DNA of 64,000 nt from an uncultured Pseudomonadales bacterium (GTDB taxonomy: Bacteria; Pseudomonadota; Gammaproteobacteria; Pseudomonadales; Azotimanducaceae): positions 434,001 to 498,000 of the forward strand of contig OY282430.1 in NCBI GenBank assembly GCA_958296025.1. The letters are read 5' to 3'. Below, piece by piece: positions 24,705-34,205 of the stretch (the stretch's first letter is position 1; every line of letters starts with the position of its first letter). The notes beneath the pieces were generated by a model. It saw only the letters and a program-made list of their open reading frames with translations, had not been told where the DNA came from and ran no database searches. The position numbers and the translations under genes were made by a program.

Positions 24705-26300
24705 ATGCCCACTCCCCCTGTTGGCAGGTTGCTGCTGGTCGTGCTCGACGGCTTCGGCCATCGGCCGGCTGCGCCGGACAACGCCATCGCCATCGCCAAG
24801 ACGCCGAATTGGGACGGGCTGCTGGCTGCCTTTCCGCACACCCTGATCTCCGGTTCGGGCGGCGATGTGGGCCTGCCCGCCGGGCAGATGGGCAATTCCG
24901 AGGTGGGACACATGGTGATGGGTGCCGGCCGGGTTGTCCAGCAGGACCTAGTGCGTTTGGACCACGCCATCGAACAGGGTGAATTCCAGCGCAACCGCCG
25001 CCTGTGCGCGGCCTTGGCGAAAGTGCGGGACGGCGGCGGCGTCCTGCAGGTTATGGGGCTGCTCTCCCCAGGAGGGGTGCATTCCCATGAGCGCCACATC
25101 CATGCGCTCATTCGCATCGCCGCCGCCAGCGGCGTGCGGCGCATCCAGCTGCATGCCTTTCTGGACGGGCGGGACAGGCCGCCGAAAAGCGCCGAGCCAT
25201 CGCTGCGCGAAGCGGATGCGCTGCTGCGCTCCTTGGGTGTCGGCGGCGTCGCTTCCGTCTGCGGGCGCTACTACGCCATGGATCGGGACCGGCGTTGGGA
25301 CAGAACCCAAAGGGCCTATGACCTGATCGCGCACGGCGAGGCGCCCTTCCGGGCGGCGGACGCTGCGGCCGCCTTGGAAGCAGCCTATGAACGGAGGGAA
25401 AGCGATGAATTCGTCCAGCCCACCGCCATTCTCCAATCTGGACGGCCGCCGGCCTGCTTGGCCGCGGAGGATGCGGCCGTCTTCATGAACTTCCGTGCCG
25501 ACCGAGCGCGGCAGTTGACTCGCGCCTTGCTGCAGGAGGACTTCGATGGCTTTCCCCGCAACAACTTCGTGCGCATCGCCAACTTCCTTACCCTGACCGA
25601 ATATGCGCAAGACATCCCGGCAGACTGCCTCTTTAAGCCCCTCGCCATCGACAACACTTTGGGTGAGCACCTCTCCCGGCTAGGCAAGCGGCAACTGCGG
25701 GCGGCGGAGACCGAGAAGTACGCCCATGTCACCTTTTTCTTTTCCGGCGGGCGGGAGGTGCCCTTCGCCGGCGAAGAGCGCCTGTTGGTGCCTAGTCCCA
25801 AGGTCGCCACCTACGACCTCAAGCCGGAAATGAGCGCCCCTGAGTTGACGGACGGCCTGCTCGAGGCCATCCGTTCGGGCCGCTTCGACGCCATCATCTG
25901 CAACTACGCCAACGGCGACATGGTGGGGCATACCGGCAACCTGCCGGCGGCAGTGGCCGCAGTGGAAACCTTGGACCACTGCCTCGGCCGCTTGGCGGCG
26001 GCGGTTCAAGGCACGGATTGGCGCATGCTCATCACCGCCGACCACGGCAACGTGGAGCAGATGCGTGACGCCGCCACCGGCCAAGCCCACAGTGCCCACA
26101 CGACTCGGCCGGTTCCCCTGCTGTACGTTGGCCCTGGCGCGGTCGTTTTTGATGGCGGGGGCACCTTGGCCGATGTGGCCCCCACGGCCCTGACGCTGTT
26201 GGGCATCGCGGTGCCGCCGGAAATGACCGGACGTTCCCTAGTCCGCTTCGCCCCCGGCCAAAGGGCGGCGACCGGGTTGGCTGGCGCGGCTGTCTGCTGA
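24705..26300 (+). CDS. gpmI: 2,3-bisphosphoglycerate-independent phosphoglycerate mutase
   Basis: This glycolytic enzyme interconverts 3- and 2-phosphoglycerate with a phosphoserine intermediate and two manganese ions. The 531-residue length is right for the family. Seen directly are LLVVLDGFG with the first metal Asp, GQMGNSEVGH with the catalytic Ser near 65, LHAFLDGRDRPPKS, and the C-terminal metal ligands in YANGDMVGHTG and ITADHGNVEQM, then AHTTRPVPLLYVG. It is followed by envC and ctpA, the same order as in Pseudomonas, and the gaps are short enough for a common operon. Confidence 0.95.
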   Translation: MPTPPVGRLLLVVLDGFGHRPAAPDNAIAIAKTPNWDGLLAAFPHTLISGSGGDVGLPAGQMGNSEVGHMVMGAGRVVQQDLVRLDHAIEQGEFQRNRRLCAALAKVRDGGGVLQVMGLLSPGGVHSHERHIHALIRIAAASGVRRIQLHAFLDGRDRPPKSAEPSLREADALLRSLGVGGVASVCGRYYAMDRDRRWDRTQRAYDLIAHGEAPFRAADAAAALEAAYERRESDEFVQPTAILQSGRPPACLAAEDAAVFMNFRADRARQLTRALLQEDFDGFPRNNFVRIANFLTLTEYAQDIPADCLFKPLAIDNTLGEHLSRLGKRQLRAAETEKYAHVTFFFSGGREVPFAGEERLLVPSPKVATYDLKPEMSAPELTDGLLEAIRSGRFDAIICNYANGDMVGHTGNLPAAVAAVETLDHCLGRLAAAVQGTDWRMLITADHGNVEQMRDAATGQAHSAHTTRPVPLLYVGPGAVVFDGGGTLADVAPTALTLLGIAVPPEMTGRSLVRFAPGQRAATGLAGAAVC

Positions 26301-26371
26301 CGGCCGCCAGCGACCTTTCTCTCCCATGCGCCAACCCTGTCCTTGCCCCCTAGTGTCCAGCCCAGCAGGGC

Positions 26372-27640
26372 ATGAGCCTATGCGCCTTGGCGTGGCGTGG
26401 GATGGCTAGTCACCGGCCGAGCCTCCCAGTCGGTAGCGGGGCCGCGGCCGGTCAATTTGGTCCGATCCATCCCGCCCTGGCTGTGCGGTCCGTCGAAATC
26501 GGTGGGCTGTTCATCATCAAGGTGTTCGTGCTGGTTCTGCTTTGGGCTGCGTCGGCGGGGCTGTGCGCGGCGGAAGCGGACCGCGCCGGTGCCGAGGCGG
26601 AACTGCAGTCGATCTTGGGAGAGCTCAACGATCTGGACTCTTGGTTGTCTGACGCGGAGCGGCGGCGGCTGCGCTGGCTGAAGGAGATGCGCGACAAGGA
26701 CCGCGCCGTGGCGCAGACCAATGCCGCCGCTAAAGCCAGCGAGCGGGTGCTGGCGGAAAGCCGCGCCACGCTGCAGGATCTGCGCCGCCGTCAGGCGCAA
26801 TTGGAGGTGCGTCGCGCCGCCCAAGTGCGGGGCATCGCCAGGCACTTGGCCATTGCCCAACGTTTCACCGGTCAGGAATTCGTCAAGCTGTTAGCCGGCC
26901 AGGAGTCGGCTGACGCGGTGGAACGCATGACCATCTACCATCGCTTTGTCACCGAAGCCCGCTTTGAGGCGTTGGAGGACTATCAGGGGTTGTCCGCGGA
27001 CATGGAGCGCAGCGCTGAGGAGTTAGTCCGCCGGCAAGAGGCGGAGCGCACTGAACTCGAGGTCTTGGACGAACAGCGAACGCAGCTTGAAAGCCAACGG
27101 GTGGAGCGCCGGGTGCTGATCGCCAACCTGGAGGAGGAGTTTGAGGACCGGGAGAACCGTCGCCATCGCCTGCTAAACGACCGGCAGCGCCTGCAAAAGC
27201 TCCTCGCCCAGATTCAGCGTCGCGCCACGAGCGGCGGCGAGGATTTCGTTGCCCGCAAGGGCCGCCTGCCTTGGCCACTGCAGGGCCAGTTGACTGGCCG
27301 ATTCGGCCAGACCCGGGCCGACAGCGGCACGAGGTGGGAAGGCGTGCTGCTGCGGGCGGCCTTGGGCAGCCCGGTGATCGCCGTCCACGGCGGGCGCGTC
27401 GTCTTCGCCGATTGGCTGCGCGGCTTCGGCCTGCTGCTGATTCTTGAACACGGCGGTGGCTACATGACCTTGTACGGCCATGCAGATCAGCTGACCAAGA
27501 AGGTGGATGACGCGGTGGAGGCGGGCGAGGTGGTCGCCCATGCGGGACAGAGCGGTGGCTTGGGCGCCAGCGGCATCTACTTCGAGCTGCGCACCAAGGG
27601 TCAACCTCAGGATCCCTTGCCTTGGTTGGGCCGACGATGA
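26372..27640 (+). CDS. envC: EnvC-like murein hydrolase activator
   Basis: A 422-residue periplasmic protein with a hydrophobic export segment (VFVLVLLWAASAGLCA), a long coiled coil (about residues 70-290) and a C-terminal LytM/M23 domain (about 300-415). The LytM zinc ligands are absent (the usual HxxxD site reads TRWEGVLL), as in Escherichia coli EnvC, which activates the amidases AmiA/AmiB at the division site rather than cutting murein itself. The end GIYFELRTKGQPQDPLPWLG is typical. The true start is uncertain, because the signal segment lies about 50 residues into the frame; GTG or CTG codons closer to it are possible. Confidence 0.88.
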   Translation: MSLCALAWRGMASHRPSLPVGSGAAAGQFGPIHPALAVRSVEIGGLFIIKVFVLVLLWAASAGLCAAEADRAGAEAELQSILGELNDLDSWLSDAERRRLRWLKEMRDKDRAVAQTNAAAKASERVLAESRATLQDLRRRQAQLEVRRAAQVRGIARHLAIAQRFTGQEFVKLLAGQESADAVERMTIYHRFVTEARFEALEDYQGLSADMERSAEELVRRQEAERTELEVLDEQRTQLESQRVERRVLIANLEEEFEDRENRRHRLLNDRQRLQKLLAQIQRRATSGGEDFVARKGRLPWPLQGQLTGRFGQTRADSGTRWEGVLLRAALGSPVIAVHGGRVVFADWLRGFGLLLILEHGGGYMTLYGHADQLTKKVDDAVEAGEVVAHAGQSGGLGASGIYFELRTKGQPQDPLPWLGRR

Positions 27641-28824
27641 GCAAAGATGGCAAAAAATCCGCCAAGGCGCCGCCGATCGTGCGTCCGCTGATTCTCTTCG
27701 GCGTGGCCGTCAGCATGGTCACCGGCATGGCGCTTGGCATCGTCGTCTATTCGTTTTGGCCCAACGATCTGCGGCAGCCGCGGCTAGGGGGAGTGGTTGG
27801 CGAGAGCATTCGCGTCATCAAGGCCAACTATGTGGAGGCGGTGTCCGAGGATCAATTGGTGGACGACGCCGTGCGCGGCATGCTGGGCGGATTGGACCGT
27901 CACTCCCGTTACCTGGACCCGGCGGATTTCGAGAGCCTGCAGGCCGACATGGACGGTGCCTTCGGCGGCATCGGGGTCAAACTGGTGCTGCGGGAAGGTC
28001 GCTGCCGCATCGTCGCGGTCATTGAGGATAGCCCGGCCGCCGCGGCCGGACTGCTGCCGGGGGATCAAATAACGGCCATTGAGGGGGACGCGCTGGATGG
28101 CGAGAGCCTACCGACGGTGGTGCGGCGGCTGCGCGGCCCGGTCGGCAGCGAGGTGGGCTTGCTGCTGCGCCGCGACGGTGCCGATTTGCCGGTCCATCTG
28201 GTTCGGGCCGAGATCAAGACACCCACCATTGATGCCCGTTGGCTTGCGCCGGGCTACCCTCATGTGCGGATTTTACGCTTTAACAAAAACACGGGCGACG
28301 AGTTCCGTGAGGCCGTACGGAGGTTGGCCGAAGAGGAACCCGTTGTTGGGCTCATCCTGGATCTGCAAGGCAATTCCGGCGGTATGTTGGCGGCGGCGGT
28401 GGAGGTGGCTGGTGCCCTGTTGGATGGTGGCTTGGTGGCCCGCACGGAGGGCCGTTCACCGCGCCGCCAAGAGGAGCACATGGCCCCCGCCGGCGATCTC
28501 ATCAATGGCGGCCCCGTTGCGGTGCTGATTGATCGGAACTCCGCCTCCGCCGCCGAAATCGTGGCTGGGGCGCTCAAGGACCATGGCCGCGCCGCTGTCC
28601 TCGGCGAGCGTAGCTACGGTAAGGGCACGGTGCAGTCCGTGGTGATCCTGCCTAAGGCTAGGGGACTTAAGCTGACCACTGCCTACTATTTCACGCCCAG
28701 CGGCACTGCAATCCACGAAAACGGCATCGACCCGGACATTCCCGCCGTCGGAGACCCCGAGGCGGTTCTCGCCCAGGCGCTGGCTTGGCTGAAGGATTCC
28801 CAACCCCTGCTCGCCGGCGGCTGA
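27637..28824 (+). CDS. ctpA: C-terminal processing peptidase, S41 family
   Basis: A 395-residue periplasmic protease with an N-terminal membrane anchor (LILFGVAVSMVTGMALGIV), the Ctp N-terminal helix region, a PDZ domain (about 95-180, with the GLLPGDQI motif) and the S41 catalytic part with DRNSASAAEIVAGAL (Ser) and GERSYGKGTVQ (Lys). Such enzymes trim or degrade periplasmic proteins, including murein hydrolases, and so work on the same process as EnvC. The ATG at 27637 overlaps the envC stop; an in-frame TTG at 27622 is less likely. Confidence 0.9.
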   Translation: MSKDGKKSAKAPPIVRPLILFGVAVSMVTGMALGIVVYSFWPNDLRQPRLGGVVGESIRVIKANYVEAVSEDQLVDDAVRGMLGGLDRHSRYLDPADFESLQADMDGAFGGIGVKLVLREGRCRIVAVIEDSPAAAAGLLPGDQITAIEGDALDGESLPTVVRRLRGPVGSEVGLLLRRDGADLPVHLVRAEIKTPTIDARWLAPGYPHVRILRFNKNTGDEFREAVRRLAEEEPVVGLILDLQGNSGGMLAAAVEVAGALLDGGLVARTEGRSPRRQEEHMAPAGDLINGGPVAVLIDRNSASAAEIVAGALKDHGRAAVLGERSYGKGTVQSVVILPKARGLKLTTAYYFTPSGTAIHENGIDPDIPAVGDPEAVLAQALAWLKDSQPLLAGG

Positions 28825-29102
28825 TCAGTCGCCCGCATCCTGAATTCCGCATGAGGGACTTGCGCTGTTCTGAAAGCCGCCCCCCACAAGGTTTTCAGTG
28901 CGCCCTGAAATAATTTTGGCCCATTCCCCAACGAGAGAATGCGGCTTTGCGGGTCGCTCCACCTGTGTTCCAGGAATGTTCCACCCCACCGATTTCAGAC
29001 CGATTCTGCGCAAAATAGGTGCCTCGGCCTAGCGTGGTGGTTGCTGACAACGCCCAATTGGTGTTTGCTTGGCCCATCCATTCAATCAACTAAGGACCGA
29101 TT
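28825..29102. other. Intergenic region before an SDR gene
   Basis: A 278-bp gap with no RNA gene that I can recognise. It contains the ribosome-binding site AAGGA shortly before the ATG at 29103, and an AT-richer stretch around 28910 that could carry the promoter. Confidence 0.4.
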
Positions 29103-29924
29103 ATGGGAACAGCGCAATTCCAATACACTGGCAAACGCGCACTGGTTTTGGGCGGCGCCACCGGCATGGGCGCGGCAGTGGCGCGACTAGCGGCGGACCT
29201 CGGCGCGGAGATCACGGTGCTGGACGTGGCGGCCATCGACTATTCCGCCGCTCAGTCGGTGCGCATCGACCTGCGCGATCAAGGCAATGTGGACGCCGCC
29301 ATCACCGAACTGAACGGGCGCTTTGACGTGCTCTTCTCCTGTGCTGGCGTGGCCGACGGCGCACCCGGCTTGATGGCCATCAATTTCGTCAGCCAGCGCT
29401 ATTTCATTGAGCAATTGCTGGCCAAGGGGATGTTCAACGCCGGCGCCGCCATCGTCATGATCGCGTCCATTGCCGGCCTGCCTTGGTTGCGCAAGCTAGA
29501 GAAAGTGCTGGAGTTCCTAGCGGTGCCGGATTGGGACGGCGCCTTGGCTTGGATCGACGCCAATCTAGGCACCGACAACTACATGTTCAGCAAGCAGGCC
29601 ATGTGCGGCTATGTGGCCAGCCAAGCCTTCGGCCTGCTCAAGCAGGGCGTACGCATTAACTCGGTGATGCCCGGCCCCACCGACACCGCCTTGGCACGCG
29701 CCAACGCCGACGTTTGGCTGGCCTTCGGCAAAGACTACCGTGACGCCCTCGGCATTGAAGCGCTCAGCACGGAACAGGTCGCTGGCGCCATGGCCTTTCT
29801 CGGCAGCGATGCCGCCAGCGGCATCACCGGCGCCAACTTGGTTGTGGACCAAGGCTACATGGGTGCCGGCGCCACCAACGCCTTCGACGCGCCGTTCATC
29901 AAGATGATGCTGGGCTTGGCCTGA
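29103..29924 (+). CDS. Short-chain dehydrogenase (3-alpha-hydroxysteroid/carbonyl reductase-like)
   Basis: A 273-residue SDR with ALVLGGATGMGAAVARLAA (coenzyme loop), LFSCAGVADG, MIASIAGLPWLRK (Ser) and YMFSKQAMCGY (Tyr and Lys, YxxSK), ending GANLVVDQGYMG. About 30 extra residues sit between the Ser and the Tyr, the pattern seen in 3-alpha-hydroxysteroid dehydrogenase/carbonyl reductase and coniferyl alcohol dehydrogenase relatives. Substrate unknown. It is the last gene before the CRISPR array; a weak hairpin follows at 29962-29982. Confidence 0.82.
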   Translation: MGTAQFQYTGKRALVLGGATGMGAAVARLAADLGAEITVLDVAAIDYSAAQSVRIDLRDQGNVDAAITELNGRFDVLFSCAGVADGAPGLMAINFVSQRYFIEQLLAKGMFNAGAAIVMIASIAGLPWLRKLEKVLEFLAVPDWDGALAWIDANLGTDNYMFSKQAMCGYVASQAFGLLKQGVRINSVMPGPTDTALARANADVWLAFGKDYRDALGIEALSTEQVAGAMAFLGSDAASGITGANLVVDQGYMGAGATNAFDAPFIKMMLGLA

Positions 29925-30082
29925 AGACCCATCGTTCGATCTGGTCTAACTCGTCAAACAGTCGGGGGCTAGCCGACCCCGATGCTTGGTGTCATTAGAC
30001 GCACGGGGAAAAGGCGGCTGTTCATGTGGAAGTGCCTCACTGGCCTTGTTGCGCAGAGTCAATCAGGCGTCGCCTTCCCGCA

Positions 30083-33000
30083 GCTTCAACGAGGTCCGCG
30101 CATGATGCGCGGGAAGTTCGCGGATGAACAGGGCCAAGCCCGCATCGGTCATGGGCTTCAATGAGGCCCGCGCATGATGCGCGGGAAGTTACCACTTTCC
30201 CGCCGGAATGCAACCCAAGCCGCGACGTGCTTCAATGAGGCCCGCGCATGATGCGCGGGAAGTTCTCGAAGGTCAGCGTCGCATCGGCCGCCGGCGCAGT
30301 GCTTCAATGAGGCCCGCGCATGATGCGCGGGAAGTTTGCGAGCAGGAATGGATGGAAGCAAGCGGCGCCACTGCTTCAATGAGGCCCGCGCATGATGCGC
30401 GGGAAGTTCGCTGTTCCTGTCCCCGAGGCCGTTGGTCCTGACGCGCTTCAATGAGGCCCGCGCATGATGCGCGGGAAGTTTCCCGCCCCGTCCCGCCCCG
30501 CCCCGTCCCGTCCCATGCTTCAATGAGGCCCGCGCATGATGCGCGGGAAGTTCTCGGCGGCACCGAGTTGACCAACTCCGTCTACCCGCTTCAATGAGGC
30601 CCGCGCATGATGCGCGGGAAGTTCTCGGCGGCACCGAGTTGACCAACTCCGTCTACCCGCTTCAATGAGGCCCGCGCATGATGCGCGGGAAGTTAGAGGG
30701 TGGGGCGGATCGGTCAACATAGACGCCGACGCTTCAATGAGGCCCGCGCATGATGCGCGGGAAGTTGCGCGGTACAGCACCTGCACCGAGCGGGTGGCGC
30801 GATCGCTTCAATGAGGCCCGCGCATGATGCGCGGGAAGTTCAGCGGCGGCCCGGCCATCCTGTCGAGCGCCGCCGCGCTTCAATGAGGCCCGCGCATGAT
30901 GCGCGGGAAGTTGTTGCGAGGAACGCAATTCGCCACTTCGCCATCCGAGCTTCAATGAGGCCCGCGCATGATGCGCGGGAAGTTCCCGATGGCGTTGAAC
31001 AGGGCGCCAAAAGCCTCTTCAAGCTTCAATGAGGCCCGCGCATGATGCGCGGGAAGTTGATTACCAACCAAGACGTGAGCGGGTACACCAACCTGCTTCA
31101 ATGAGGCCCGCGCATGATGCGCGGGAAGTTATCCCCGCTCACCGCCGGCGCTGGCAACGACAATGCGGCTTCAATGAGGCCCGCGCATGATGCGCGGGAA
31201 GTTGTCCGCTGTCCGGGGGCGCCGTCCGCGTATCGGCGCAGCTTCAATGAGGCCCGCGCATGATGCGCGGGAAGTTATCCTCGGCCTGCCCCTGGCCGGG
31301 CTGACCCCGGCGGCTTCAATGAGGCCCGCGCATGATGCGCGGGAAGTTGACCTGCACGACGTAGCCCTGCGCCACCCGCCAGATGCTTCAATGAGGCCCG
31401 CGCATGATGCGCGGGAAGTTGGCCGGCGCAAAAAAGGGAATTACGCAGGAAAGTTGAGCTTCAATGAGGCCCGCGCATGATGCGCGGGAAGTTCCCACAG
31501 GTGGCCGCGCCGGGCGATGTCGTTGCCGGCGCTTCAATGAGGCCCGCGCATGATGCGCGGGAAGTTGCCGCTCCGAGTGGTCCCAGACAATCTCGGAGAC
31601 CGAGCTTCAATGAGGCCCGCGCATGATGCGCGGGAAGTTGAGGTTGAACCGCGGGAAGTGGAGGTTAAGAAATCGCTTCAATGAGGCCCGCGCATGATGC
31701 GCGGGAAGTTCAGAATTCTGGACCTACACGGACCGAGATTTCAACGCTTCAATGAGGCCCGCGCATGATGCGCGGGAAGTTATCCTATCGATGGCATACT
31801 CAGCCTTCATCATTGAGCTTCAATGAGGCCCGCGCATGATGCGCGGGAAGTTGCTTAACCGCCGAAAGCGCACCGCCCCCAACCCCGAGCTTCAATGAGG
31901 CCCGCGCATGATGCGCGGGAAGTTGAAGCTCTCCACTAAGTGAGCTCGCTTGGCCTTTTTGCTTCAATGAGGCCCGCGCATGATGCGCGGGAAGTTCTCG
32001 TTGCCGTTGCAGGCCCGCGTCACGACTTCCTTTGCTTCAATGAGGCCCGCGCATGATGCGCGGGAAGTTGCCTTGCCCACAGTCAGAGCTCCGAGCAGTC
32101 GAGCCGGCTTCAATGAGGCCCGCGCATGATGCGCGGGAAGTTTCGCGGACACGGGGCTGAGCGCTGAGGGGGCGCGCAGCTTCAATGAGGCCCGCGCATG
32201 ATGCGCGGGAAGTTGATGTAGTCCGCAAAATCCGTTTCCGCCAGATCCTCGCTTCAATGAGGCCCGCGCATGATGCGCGGGAAGTTCCGTCTCAGTCCCG
32301 TCCGCCCTTGCCTTCACCACGACGCTTCAATGAGGCCCGCGCATGATGCGCGGGAAGTTTCGGCGCCGCCATCGAGTATGAACGATTCTACCAACTGCTT
32401 CAATGAGGCCCGCGCATGATGCGCGGGAAGTTGACAACGATATCTAAACGACATCTTTTCGATGCCGGCTTCAATGAGGCCCGCGCATGATGCGCGGGAA
32501 GTTCCAAGTGTCCCTATACTAGCACTAATTATAGGGAACGGCTTCAATGAGGCCCGCGCATGATGCGCGGGAAGTTCCTAATGCTGCCGTCGTTCACCCG
32601 CATAGCCGCACCGGCTTCAATGAGGCCCGCGCATGATGCGCGGGAAGTTATGTCGCGCCGATCCACCTGCACGTCGTGCTGGTTGCTTCAATGAGGCCCG
32701 CGCATGATGCGCGGGAAGTTTGGCGGGTTGGTGGTCCCAAAGTCGAAATCCAAACGGCTTCAATGAGGCCCGCGCATGATGCGCGGGAAGTTCTTGACAT
32801 TTTTGGGGAGAAATATACAGCGATAGCGAGCTTCAATGAGGCCCGCGCATGATGCGCGGGAAGTTCCCCTAGGAGGTGTGGGGGCATCGGGCGTCGGTGT
32901 CGCTTCAATGAGGCCCGCGCATGATGCGCGGGAAGTTAGGGCCGCACAGGGCCGCTCAACGGCGGGTTGGGGTGGCTTCAATGAGGCCCGCGCATGATGC

Positions 33001-33591
33001 GCGGGAAGTTTTGATGCACCCGGAGGCGTGTCGGCGTAGGTTGTCGGCTTCAATGAGGCCCGCGCATGATGCGCGGGAAGTTGGCACGAGCAACCAAGAA
33101 ATCGCCGACGCAACCGGCGCGCTTCAATGAGGCCCGCGCATGATGCGCGGGAAGTTTTTCTTGCTGCAATTCTGGCCGCAACCCCATGAATTGCTTCAAT
33201 GAGGCCCGCGCATGATGCGCGGGAAGTTTGCCGGCTGCGTGGTCTCATCGAGTCTTCTTCTCCTTGCTTCAATGAGGCCCGCGCATGATGCGCGGGAAGT
33301 TTTGTTGTGGTCTTGGTTGCCGGGCGTGGCATCAACCCGCTTCAATGAGGCCCGCGCATGATGCGCGGGAAGTTAGCTGCGGAAAAGCGATACGAGTACC
33401 TGATCAACCAGCTTCAATGAGGCCCGCGCATGATGCGCGGGAAGTTGCCGATGCCCTTCATGCCCGCGAAAAAACCCTTGGCGCTTCAATGAGGCCCGCG
33501 CATGATGCGCGGGAAGTTGCAGCAATGAGCATGAAACGGAAAAGGCGCACAGGGAGCTTCAATGAGGCCCGCGCATGATGCGCGGGAAGTT
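30083..33591 (-). CRISPR. CRISPR array, 49 repeats of 36 bp and 48 spacers, transcribed leftward
   Basis: On the plus strand the repeat begins GCTTCAATGAGG, has the palindrome CCCGCGCA-TGA-TGCGCGGG, and ends AAGTT. I counted 49 units at periods of 71-74 bp, giving spacers of 35-38 bp. Orientation is minus: read that way the 8-bp stem is followed by CCTC and the 8-nt handle ATTGAAGC, close to the usual type I handle ATTGAAAC. The leftmost repeat (30083-30118) has two substitutions, as expected at the leader-distal end. All other copies look identical. Two adjacent spacers (30553-30587 and 30624-30658) are identical. The repeat type fits the type I-G cas genes to the right. Confidence 0.97.
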
Positions 33592-33796
33592 TGCCTTCGC
33601 TGGAAGCTGCACCACAAGTGGCCTGTGGGCGACCATTGCGAGAGCTTAGCGCTCCTGCCCAGCCTGACGCAAGCCCAAGCTGCCCGTAGGGGCTGATTCT
33701 AGCCCGTAATTCCCTGATTCTTAAAGAGCAACCACCCAACGCGAGCGGTGGCCGGAGAACAGGACACGACCTCAGCGCTCGCAATGGGGCGGCAGG
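33592..33796 (-). promoter_or_regulatory. CRISPR leader with predicted promoter
   Basis: This 205-bp non-coding stretch between the array and cas2 is the expected leader. On the minus strand it holds TTAAGA (33724-33719) and TAGAAT (33701-33696) spaced by 17 bp, which would start the pre-crRNA near 33688, about 97 nt before the first repeat. An AT-rich patch around the promoter contrasts with the GC-rich surroundings. New spacers should enter at 33591. Confidence 0.7.
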
Positions 33797-34096
33797 TTAC
33801 ACGATGATAGGCTCGCGGGCGACGGGTGTATAGGGGCGCTTGCCTAGGGACACCACTTTTGGCGCCACCTTGTCCGCCGGGCCAATGTCCATCAGCACGA
33901 TGTGGTCCTCGTCGTGATGGATGATCCTGTCTAGGTCGGCGATCAGTTCAGCGTGGCGCACCCGGCTCAATCGGCACTGGAAAACCGAAAGCTGCACCCA
34001 TTCGCCGTACCCCCGCATGGTGCGGAAAACGGACCGCCACCGTTTTGCGTCGGCGATGTCGTAAACGACGAAATAAAGCCTCTCATCCGCTGGCAT
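33797..34096 (-). CDS. cas2: Cas2 adaptation protein
   Basis: A 99-residue Cas2: RLYFVVYDIADAKRWR with the conserved first-strand Asp, RGYGEWVQLSVFQCRLS, and IVLMDIGPADK. Cas2 dimers bridge two Cas1 dimers in the spacer-integration complex. The frame is open to 34150, but the ATG at 34096 matches the family start. It lies between the leader and the cas4-cas1 fusion on the same strand. Confidence 0.93.
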   Translation of the reverse strand: MPADERLYFVVYDIADAKRWRSVFRTMRGYGEWVQLSVFQCRLSRVRHAELIADLDRIIHHDEDHIVLMDIGPADKVAPKVVSLGKRPYTPVAREPIIV

Positions 34097-34205
34097 GGCT
34101 AACCCACCTGCCGGCGGCTGTCGGGCATCGGCCCCGAAGTCCCCGCCCAACTCCCATAGGCTGACACAGTCCAGCTAGCTGCAAACGACAATAATTTCAT
34201 TTTAA

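Noticed and set aside
30158-33578. Many 60-190 codon frames in both directions rich in repeated peptides such as SRASCAGLIEA and SMRPAHDAREV
   Set aside because: They are translations of the CRISPR repeat in different frames, not genes.
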